Shown piece after piece: positions 27,626 through 34,694 of a stretch of DNA of 64,000 bases. Source of the DNA: JBFLVU01 sp964589625 (GTDB taxonomy: Bacteria; Acidobacteriota; UBA4820; DSQY01); NCBI GenBank assembly GCA_964589625.1, contig CAZPSH010000015.1, positions 1-64,000 on the forward strand. Reading direction: 5' to 3'. The position numbers and the translations under genes were made by a program. Below the pieces are notes generated by a model. That model was not told where the DNA came from, ran no database searches, and saw only the letters and a list, made by a program, of their open reading frames with translations. Each line of letters opens with the position of its first letter. The first letter of the stretch is position 1.

Positions 27626-28788
27626 TGATGATCTCTCACATTCGGCTCAAGAACTGGCGTAATTTCAGGGAGGCGGACGTGGCGCTGGGCCAGCGCGTCT
27701 TTCTGGTTGGCCCGAACGCCTCCGGCAAGTCCAACTTCCTCGATGCGGTCCGCTTCCTTCACGATATCTGCAAATCGGAAGGCGGTGGACTCGAGAAGGC
27801 CGTGAAGGATCGGGGCGGGATGTCGAAGATCAAGTGTCTCGCCGCCGGACACGAACCCAACGTGGAAATCGAAGTTGACCTGTGCGAGAAACCAGGCGCT
27901 TCTCTTTCCTGGCGGTACGCCGTGGGCATCAAGCGCGAGGCCAGCGGAAGCCGGCGGCCTATCGTTGCCTTTGAACGCGTTTGGAAGGGCTCCGAAAAGC
28001 ACCAAATCCTCGACAGGCCCGATTCGGAGGACAGGCAGGACGCGGAACGGCTCACGCAGACGCACCTCCAGCAGACCAATGCCAACAGAGACTTTCGGGA
28101 GGTCGCCCAGTCACTGGGCAAGGTCTCTTACGTTCACCTTGTGCCACAGCTCGTCCGCTTTCCCAGGGCCTTCTCGGGTCCCGGCCTGGCGGAGGACCCC
28201 TTCGGGAGGAACCTCCTGGAAAAAATGGGCCAGGTGACAGAGAAGACCCGGAAGTCCCGGCTTGCCAAGATCGAGAAAGCCCTGCGTGTGGCCGTGCCCC
28301 AACTCAAAGACCTCAATTACCTGATCGACGTGGAGGAAGGGGGCGTTCCTCACCTCGAAGCGGTCTACGAGCACTGGAGAGCCCGGGGCGCCCACCAGCG
28401 TGAGATGGACTTCTCGGATGGCACGCTGAGGTTCATGGGGCTTCTCTGGAGCCTGTTTGAGGGGGATGCCCCCCTTCTCCTTGAAGAGCCCGAACTCTCT
28501 CTGCATACGGCGATCATCCGAGCCATTCCCGGGCTCATCCACCGCCTGACCAAGAAGAACCGCAGGCAGGTTTTTCTTAGCACACACAGCGCTGAAATGC
28601 TCTCCGATACGGGAATAGGGCCGGATGAGGTCATTCTTCTCCTGCCTTCCGCCAAGGGAACGGAGGTGAAACCCGCTGCCCAAATCGAGGAGGTGAGAGC
28701 CTTGCTAGAGGGGGGAATGACCCTGGGCGAGGCGGTTATGCCCCGCACAGAGCCTGCCGACATCCAACAGCTCTCTCTGTTCGAGTGA
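27625..28788 (+). CDS. AAA (RecF/OLD-like, AAA_15-type) ATPase inside the R-M operon
   Basis: The 387-residue ATPase starts ISHIRLKNWRNF, the typical N-terminus of RecF/SMC-like ATPases, with Walker A VGPNASGKSN (28-37). A signature-like SDGTLRFMGLLWSLFEG, Walker B PLLLEEPELSLH and the H-loop VFLSTHSAEML follow. The central 150 residues would be the coiled or lid insert. The ATG overlaps the methyltransferase stop (TGATG), and a GTG three bases earlier is also possible. Such ATPases pair with TOPRIM nucleases in OLD, PARIS and AbiL-type defence; the next gene is such a partner. The role within this operon is inference. Confidence 0.88.
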   Translation: MMISHIRLKNWRNFREADVALGQRVFLVGPNASGKSNFLDAVRFLHDICKSEGGGLEKAVKDRGGMSKIKCLAAGHEPNVEIEVDLCEKPGASLSWRYAVGIKREASGSRRPIVAFERVWKGSEKHQILDRPDSEDRQDAERLTQTHLQQTNANRDFREVAQSLGKVSYVHLVPQLVRFPRAFSGPGLAEDPFGRNLLEKMGQVTEKTRKSRLAKIEKALRVAVPQLKDLNYLIDVEEGGVPHLEAVYEHWRARGAHQREMDFSDGTLRFMGLLWSLFEGDAPLLLEEPELSLHTAIIRAIPGLIHRLTKKNRRQVFLSTHSAEMLSDTGIGPDEVILLLPSAKGTEVKPAAQIEEVRALLEGGMTLGEAVMPRTEPADIQQLSLFE

Positions 28789-28795
28789 AGTCCCC

Positions 28796-29392
28796 ATGCG
28801 CTATATCAACCTGGCCGTGGAGGATGCATTGAGTGATGCCGTCGCGCGAAGGCTCGTTGGCGCGACCGGCGGTCGGCTCGCCGTAGCCCACTCCTTTGGG
28901 TGGCGTGGGTGCGGCTACCTGAAGAAGAAGATTCGAGCCTTCAACAATGCCTCACGATTCACGCCATTCTTCGTTCTCACGGATTTGGATGCAGGCGAGT
29001 GCGCGCCAGAGCTCGTTGCCCGCTGGCTATATGGCGTGGAGCGCAGTGAAAACCTTCTGCTTCGCGTTGCGGTGCGAGAGGTGGAGGCCTGGTTGCTCGC
29101 GGACCGCCAAGGGTTCGCGAAGTTTCTGGGTCTCTCCCCGGATGCTCTTCCCGATAAGACCGATGCGATCCAGGACCCCAAGAGGGAACTGCTGAAGCTG
29201 GTGGCCTCATCCAAGAAAAGAGATCTCAAGGAAGACATCCTTCCTCCTGAGGGGAGGAGAATGGGGCCAGGCTATAACTCGCGACTGGCCGATTTCGTCT
29301 TCCATTTGTGGAATCCGGCGGAGGCCAAGCGCCGCAATTCGAGCCTTGGTGCAACTTTGTTGTCGCTTAGGCGACTCGCTGAGACCGAGTAG
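28796..29392 (+). CDS. TOPRIM-domain protein (DUF4276/RloB-like), partner of the ATPase
   Basis: The 198-residue protein has the TOPRIM acidic signature: Glu9 in NLAVEDALSDAVARRL, and Asp63/Asp65 in FFVLTDLDAGE, which would bind Mg2+ for nucleic-acid cleavage. The block VREVEAWLLADRQGFAKFLG resembles the conserved C-terminal part of DUF4276/RloB proteins, from memory. It starts seven bases after the ATPase stop and ends six bases before Res, so all four genes form one transcript. By analogy to AriB of PARIS it could be a tRNA- or DNA-cleaving effector released by the ATPase; this is a hypothesis. Confidence 0.75.
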   Translation: MRYINLAVEDALSDAVARRLVGATGGRLAVAHSFGWRGCGYLKKKIRAFNNASRFTPFFVLTDLDAGECAPELVARWLYGVERSENLLLRVAVREVEAWLLADRQGFAKFLGLSPDALPDKTDAIQDPKRELLKLVASSKKRDLKEDILPPEGRRMGPGYNSRLADFVFHLWNPAEAKRRNSSLGATLLSLRRLAETE

Positions 29393-29398
29393 GTTCAG

Positions 29399-32233
29399 AT
29401 GCCCGACGCCCAGCCCATCGGCAAAAGAACGTTCATCCCCGGCCAGCTCATCGTCAACTCCCCGTACGAGGAGCCGTCGAGTTTCTGGAGTTACGACCGC
29501 AAGAGCCGTATGTTCGAGCGCAAGGCGGGGCGGCGGCCGGCGGGATACATACGCGCGACGCCGGGCTCGGCGGCCTTCGACGATCCGGGGGTTTTCGTTG
29601 AACTGCCGCTCGTGAACCTGATCCGCCCGCGCGTACGGGCGTGGCGGGAGGCAGGCTATGCGGGCACTACGGGGATCACTCGGCGCTTGCTGGAACACTG
29701 GCGCCAGCCGGAGGAGCGGCGGGACAGCCGCTTCTTTTTCTGCCAACTGGAAGCCATGGAGACGCTGATTTGGCTGGCGGAGGCCGACCCGGCCGAGAAG
29801 GCGGGCGTGCGAATTCCCGGGGACGGGGGGCCCTTTCCCCGGCTCTGCGCCAAGATGGCCACGGGCACCGGCAAGACGATCGTGATGGCCATGCTGGCGG
29901 CCTGGCAGATCCTGAACAAGGTGACCTATCCGCAGGATGGGCGCTTCTGCCGGCACGTCTTTGTCGTGGCCCCCGGGCTGACGGTCAAGAACCGGCTCCA
30001 GGTCCTCTTGCCGGACCGCCCGGGGAATTACTACGACGCTTTCAACATCGTTCCCGCTTCTCTGGCGGAGAAATTGCGGCTGGGGGTGATCCGCATCCGG
30101 AATTGGCATGTCCTGAACTGGGATACGGAGGAGAAGGTCTCCAAGCGGCGAAGCGTGGACAAGCGGGGCCCGTTGAGCGACGAGGCGTACACCCGCGAGG
30201 TGCTGGGGGAGATGGCGGCGGCTCGAAACTTCCTCGTGATCAACGACGAGGCCCATCACGCATGGCGCGTCCCTTCGGGCGGGGACGGCGGCTGGAGCCG
30301 CGCGGAACTGGAGGAGGCGACGAAGTGGATCGGCGGTCTCGACCGGCTGCACAAGACGCGAGGGGTCGCGACCTGTTACGACTTTTCCGCCACCCCGTTC
30401 GTTCCCTCTGGAAAGAAGGTCTCGGAGGAGGCCCTCTTTGGCTGGATTGTCTCCGACTTCGGCCTCAATGACGCCATCGAGTCGGGGCTCGTGAAGACTC
30501 CTCGGGTGGTGGTCCGCGACGACGGCAAGCTGAGCACGGAGTACAAGTCCCGCCTGTATCACATCTACGCCGACTCGGAGGTCAAGGACGACCTGAACCG
30601 GAAAGCGGAACCGCAGGAGCCGCTTCCCGATCTCGTCACGAACGGGTACTACCTCCTGGGCAAGGATTGGCTGGAGACGGCCAGGGCATGGGAAGGGCAG
30701 AACTATCCGGTGCCGCCCGTCCTGATCACTGTGGCCAACCGGACGGAGACGGCCGCGAGAATCAAGTACGCTTTCGACCACGGCAAGATCCGCATTGACG
30801 AATTGACCGCCCCCGAGAAAACCCTCCACATCGATTCGAAGGTGCTCGACCTGGCCGAAGCCAGGGCGGAACCGGAGGAACTCGGCGGGGGTGCGGAGGG
30901 TGAAGACCCGGCGGAGGAGGCCGGCGCCGATGGAGCCGGATCGGAGAAGAGGCTCACCCGCCAGCAGCTTGCGGAGAAACTCAGGCAGGTCGTGGACACG
31001 GTGGGGCAGATCGGCAAGCCGGGGGAGGCCATACAGAAGGTGATTTCGGTCGGTATGCTCTCGGAAGGGTGGGATGCCAAGACCGTCACGCACATCATGG
31101 GCTTGCGCGCCTTCAGCAGCCAGCTCCTCTGCGAGCAGGTGGTCGGGAGGGGGCTGCGACGCACGGCCTACGATGTGAACCCGAAGACGGGCCTGTTTGA
31201 CGCCGAATACGTGAACATCTTCGGAGTGCCCTTTACCTTTTTGCCGCATGAGGGCGGGGAGGACAGCCCCCCGCCGCCCCCGCAACCCAAGACGCTCGTT
31301 CAGCCGGTGCCTTCGAAGCGTGCGTTTTCCATTTCGTGGCCGAACGTTCTGCGTATCGAGCACGTGTTCGAGCCCCGCCTTTCGCTGGACTTGAGCCGGG
31401 TCCCGGTGCTCGTGGTGGATGCGGCCTCAATGGCCACGCGGGCGGAGCTGGCCCCGGTCTTGGAAGGAAAGCCGGACGTCACCCACTTGACGGAGATTGA
31501 CCTTCGGTCCCTGGGCCAGAAGTTCCGCATGCAGAAGATCATCTTCGAGGCGGCGCGCGACGTTTTCGAGCAGATGAGGCCTTCGTGGACGGGCAACAAG
31601 GAGGCCTTGCTTTCGCAGGTCATCGGCCTCGTGGATCTCTTCCTTGGGTCGGAACGGATTCGAATCAAGCCGGACCTGTTTCACCAGGACGAGCTTCGAC
31701 GGAGGATCGCCCTGACCTTGAACATGAACAAGGTCGTTCAGCATATCTGGGAAGCCATTCGCGAGAGCAGCACTCGCGCTTTGGTCCCCGTTCTGGACCC
31801 GGTGCGCCCGTTGCGGTCCACGGAGGACGTGCGGCCCTGGTACACGGGCCGCCCCTGCGAAGTCACCCAGAGGTCTCACATTAGCCACTGCGTCTTCGAC
31901 AGTACGTGGGAGGCCAGCGAGGCGTTCCACCTGGACCACAGCGAACTCGTGGAGGCCTGGGTCAAGAATGACCATCTTGGCTTCGAGGTCCTCTATATCT
32001 TCAACGGGGTGGTTCACAAGTTCAGGCCCGATTTTCTGATCCGCCTCAAGGGGGGGATTCAACTGGCGTTGGAGGTCAAGGGCCAGGACGATCAAAGAAA
32101 CCAGACAAAGCGCTCCTTCCTCGACGAATGGGTGCGCGCCGTGAACGCGCGCGGCGGGTTCGGAACTTGGACTTGGGACGTGTCCCGCGAGCCGAAGGAC
32201 ATCGAGGCAATCCTCCACCGCCACGCGAAATAG
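29399..32233 (+). CDS. Type III-like restriction enzyme Res subunit (helicase-nuclease)
   Basis: Res translocates on DNA using ATP and cuts when unmodified sites are met. The 944-residue protein has Walker A MATGTGKT (153-160), DEAH box INDEAHHAW (283-286), SATPF (330-334) and motif VI QVVGRGLRR, giving an SF2 helicase core. The C-terminal PD-(D/E)xK nuclease is intact: FRPDFLIRL (Asp878) and LALEVKGQ (Glu892, Lys894). The N-terminus (FIPGQLIVNSPYEEPSSFWS) matches my memory of the BPTD_3080 family of restriction endonucleases. It starts six bases after the TOPRIM gene. No frameshift or missing motif is seen, so it should be active. Confidence 0.9.
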   Translation: MPDAQPIGKRTFIPGQLIVNSPYEEPSSFWSYDRKSRMFERKAGRRPAGYIRATPGSAAFDDPGVFVELPLVNLIRPRVRAWREAGYAGTTGITRRLLEHWRQPEERRDSRFFFCQLEAMETLIWLAEADPAEKAGVRIPGDGGPFPRLCAKMATGTGKTIVMAMLAAWQILNKVTYPQDGRFCRHVFVVAPGLTVKNRLQVLLPDRPGNYYDAFNIVPASLAEKLRLGVIRIRNWHVLNWDTEEKVSKRRSVDKRGPLSDEAYTREVLGEMAAARNFLVINDEAHHAWRVPSGGDGGWSRAELEEATKWIGGLDRLHKTRGVATCYDFSATPFVPSGKKVSEEALFGWIVSDFGLNDAIESGLVKTPRVVVRDDGKLSTEYKSRLYHIYADSEVKDDLNRKAEPQEPLPDLVTNGYYLLGKDWLETARAWEGQNYPVPPVLITVANRTETAARIKYAFDHGKIRIDELTAPEKTLHIDSKVLDLAEARAEPEELGGGAEGEDPAEEAGADGAGSEKRLTRQQLAEKLRQVVDTVGQIGKPGEAIQKVISVGMLSEGWDAKTVTHIMGLRAFSSQLLCEQVVGRGLRRTAYDVNPKTGLFDAEYVNIFGVPFTFLPHEGGEDSPPPPPQPKTLVQPVPSKRAFSISWPNVLRIEHVFEPRLSLDLSRVPVLVVDAASMATRAELAPVLEGKPDVTHLTEIDLRSLGQKFRMQKIIFEAARDVFEQMRPSWTGNKEALLSQVIGLVDLFLGSERIRIKPDLFHQDELRRRIALTLNMNKVVQHIWEAIRESSTRALVPVLDPVRPLRSTEDVRPWYTGRPCEVTQRSHISHCVFDSTWEASEAFHLDHSELVEAWVKNDHLGFEVLYIFNGVVHKFRPDFLIRLKGGIQLALEVKGQDDQRNQTKRSFLDEWVRAVNARGGFGTWTWDVSREPKDIEAILHRHAK

Positions 32234-32330
32234 CCGAACTGGATTTGGAGCCCGGAGGGGACAAGGCGTGCCGCCTGGTTCGCCGGGCCCGTTCTGCCAC
32301 CACGTGGCTTTAAAGGGGGCCTTCGTGGGC

Positions 32331-32352
32331 GGGCGGCCGCGGAGGGCCGCCC
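32331..32352. terminator. G+C-rich hairpin between convergent genes
   Basis: GGGCGGCC (32331-32338) pairs with GGCCGCCC (32345-32352) around a 6-base loop, directly beside the CDF exporter stop and about 100 bases after the Res stop. There is no T-run, so its role as a bidirectional terminator is only suggested by position. Confidence 0.35.
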
Positions 32353-33303
32353 CTAGGGCGCGGGGTGCTGTCGGACTTCGATGGAGACGTGGGCGAGGCC
32401 GAGGTTCGTGGGGAGGCGGTCTCGGTATTGGTCGGGGGTGGCGGGCCGGCGGGCGACGACGGAGAGGATGAGGGCGTAAAGGCCCGGGCCGATGGACCAC
32501 AGGTGCAGGTCGGCGACGCGGGCGTCGCCGTCGGATTCGATGCCCCGCCGGATGGCCCCGGCCAGGTCTTCCGGGCCCTGGCGGTCGAGGAGGACGCGCC
32601 CGGCCGAGCGCAGGAGGCCGAGGGACCACCGGGCCACGAGGGCGGCTCCCACGAGGCCCATGGCGGGGTCGGCCCAGGCGAGGGCGAGGTACTTGGCGGC
32701 GAAGAGGGCCACGATGGCGAGGACGGAAGTGAGGGCATCGGCGAGCACGTGGAGGTACGCGGAGCGGAGGTTGTGGTCGTGCCCGTGGCCCCCTGCGTGG
32801 GCGTGGGGGTGGGCGTCTTCGCCCGCCCCGGCCGGCTCGTGGGCGTGACCGGCCTCCTCCGGACCGCGGCGGCCCAGGATGTAGGCGCACAGGCCGTTCA
32901 CGATCAGGCCGAGGGCCGCCACGAGGATGGCCTGGTCGAAACGGATGTCCACGGGGTGGACGAGGCGTCCCACGCTCCCCCAGACCATCAGGACGGCGAC
33001 GGTGGCGAGGAGGACGGCCCCGCTGTATCCCCCGAGGGCGTTGACCTTGCCCGTCCCGAAGGAGTACCGCGCGTCGGAGGCGTGGCGGCGGGCGTAGGCG
33101 TAGGCGAAGGCGCTGACGGAGAGAGCCACGGCGTGGGAGGCCATGTGGAGGCCGTCGGCCAAGAGGGCCATGGAGCCGAAGGCCCATCCGGCGGCGATCT
33201 CGGCCGCCATCATCAGGAGGGTGAGGACGACCACGATCCGCGTGCGCGCTTCGCCGGGGCTGATCCGATCCTGTCCGAAGGTGTGGCTGTGGGAGCCGGG
33301 CAT
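32353..33303 (-). CDS. Cation diffusion facilitator (CDF) metal exporter, DmeF/CzcD-like
   Basis: CDF proteins export divalent metals by proton antiport across the inner membrane. The 316-residue chain has about six hydrophobic segments, the metal-site motifs in LLADGLHMASHAVAL (HxxxH replaces the second HxxxD) and AYLHVLADALTSVLA (HxxxD), and a long His-rich cytoplasmic loop (EDAHPHAHAGGHGHDHN). The His in the first motif and the loop fit DmeF-type Co/Ni exporters, but the metal cannot be fixed. The start at 33303 (MPGSHSHTFGQD) is preferred over an upstream extension that reads through repeats. Confidence 0.88.
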   Translation of the reverse strand: MPGSHSHTFGQDRISPGEARTRIVVVLTLLMMAAEIAAGWAFGSMALLADGLHMASHAVALSVSAFAYAYARRHASDARYSFGTGKVNALGGYSGAVLLATVAVLMVWGSVGRLVHPVDIRFDQAILVAALGLIVNGLCAYILGRRGPEEAGHAHEPAGAGEDAHPHAHAGGHGHDHNLRSAYLHVLADALTSVLAIVALFAAKYLALAWADPAMGLVGAALVARWSLGLLRSAGRVLLDRQGPEDLAGAIRRGIESDGDARVADLHLWSIGPGLYALILSVVARRPATPDQYRDRLPTNLGLAHVSIEVRQHPAP

Positions 33304-33407
33304 GAGGGCTTCGGGGCACACGGCGAAACCTCCCCCGCGCGGACGCGGCGTGAGCCGCCACCATACCGGCCCACCGCGCCGGACGCAAGGGGAAGGAGGG
33401 AAAGGGC

Positions 33408-33441
33408 ATTTGGGATTTCGGATTTGGGATTTCGGATTTGG
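33408..33441. repeat. Heptamer tandem repeat ATTTSGG x5
   Basis: ATTTGGG and ATTTCGG alternate, making two full 14-base units and a partial one. It is notably A+T-rich for this genome. It lies in the 344-base gap 33304-33647, which carries no gene. Confidence 0.8.
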
Positions 33442-33482
33442 AGACAAAGGCAGAAGCGGAATCCGTGGGGCGGGCGCCCTCT

Positions 33483-33546
33483 AGTCCCCCAGTCCCCTCG
33501 TCCCCTCGTCCCCCAGTCCCCTCGTCCCCCAGTCCCCCAGTCCCCT
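33483..33546. repeat. Octamer tandem repeat MGTCCCCY x8
   Basis: Eight consecutive octamers of the form (A/C)GTCCCC(C/T) lie upstream of lpxK. No spacers separate the units, so this is not a CRISPR array. Confidence 0.8.
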
Positions 33547-33647
33547 AATCCCGAAAAAAGGGAATTGGGGAGGGAAGGACACCTTGAGAGAGGCGGGCGG
33601 GCGGTGGCGGTTTCGTCGGGAGGGGGCGGTGGGGTATCCTTGGGCCC

Positions 33648-34694
33648 ATGGAACGGGATGGGGCGAGGCCGGCGGAGGATTCCACACCCCTGTGGTCCCG
33701 CGCCCTGCTCCCCCTGGGCGCGGCGTTCCTGGGGATAGCCCGACTTAAGACCTTTCTCTACGATAGGCGGCTCTTGGAACGGGCGGCCCTGCCCGCCCCG
33801 GCGGTTTCGGTGGGCAACCTGACCTTCGGAGGTACGGGGAAAACGCCCGTGACCCTGGCCCTGGCCCGCCTCCTGCGGGAGCGCGGAGAGCGCCCGGCGG
33901 TCCTCCTGCGGGGGTACGGCCGTCGCACGTCGGCCCCCCTGCGGGTTTTCCCGTCGAGCGACCCCGATACGGTCGGCGAGGAGGCCCTCCTGTACGTTCG
34001 ATCCCTGCCGGACCTGCCCGTGGCCGTGGCGGGGCACCGAGAGGAGGGTGCCGCGCTCCTGGCTTCCGAAGCGCCCACCGTTTTCCTCCTCGACGACGCC
34101 TTTCAGCACCAGCGCGTGGCCAGGAACCTGGACCTCCTGGTGGTGGACGCCTCCCGGGCGGGCGACCTGAGGACGCCCCCCGCGGGGCGCCTGAGGGAGC
34201 CCCTCTCGGCGGCCTCCCGCGCCCGCCTCCTGGTGGTCACACGCGGGGAGGAGGTCCCCGCCCCCCTCGCCCGGCTCTGGGGCGCGCGCCCGCTGATCCG
34301 GGCGCGCTTCCGTTGGTCCGGAGAGCCCGAATCGGCTCCCGCCGGCGTGACCTGGGACGCCCTCGCCGCGTGCAGGTTCGTGGCCTTTGCGGGTATCGGC
34401 CATCCGAAGGCCTTCTTCGACCAGGCCAGGTCCCGAGGCCTGGACCTGGCGGCGGCCCTCCCCTTCCCCGACCACGCCGCGCCCACGGCCGATCGGCGCG
34501 CGGCCCTGTTTGAGGCGGTCCGCGCCTCGGGCGCCGGGGCGGTCCTCACGACCGAAAAGGACGCCGTCAAGTGGGCCCCGGCCTGGACCGGCGCCGTGCC
34601 CCTCGTCTGGCCGAGGCTCGAGGTGGAGTTCGACGACCCGAAAGGGCTCCTGGAGGCCCTGCTGGAGGAGACCCTCGCCCGGAGGTCCGCGTGA
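33648..34694 (+). CDS. lpxK: Tetraacyldisaccharide 4'-kinase
   Basis: LpxK phosphorylates the 4' position of the lipid A disaccharide at the inner membrane, which implies a Gram-negative envelope. The 348-residue protein shows VGNLTFGGTGKTP (P-loop, about 55-67), LLRGYGRR, LDDAFQHQRVARNLDLLVVD and LTTEKDAVK. A hydrophobic N-terminal helix (LPLGAAFLGIARLKTFLYD) would anchor it. Its stop overlaps the priA start by four bases (GTGA). Its genetic linkage to priA is not functional in any known way. Confidence 0.92.
   Translation: MERDGARPAEDSTPLWSRALLPLGAAFLGIARLKTFLYDRRLLERAALPAPAVSVGNLTFGGTGKTPVTLALARLLRERGERPAVLLRGYGRRTSAPLRVFPSSDPDTVGEEALLYVRSLPDLPVAVAGHREEGAALLASEAPTVFLLDDAFQHQRVARNLDLLVVDASRAGDLRTPPAGRLREPLSAASRARLLVVTRGEEVPAPLARLWGARPLIRARFRWSGEPESAPAGVTWDALAACRFVAFAGIGHPKAFFDQARSRGLDLAAALPFPDHAAPTADRRAALFEAVRASGAGAVLTTEKDAVKWAPAWTGAVPLVWPRLEVEFDDPKGLLEALLEETLARRSA

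Noticed and set aside
33483..33546. Possible CRISPR array
   Set aside because: Units are 8 bases and contiguous; no spacers of constant length are present and no cas gene is nearby.
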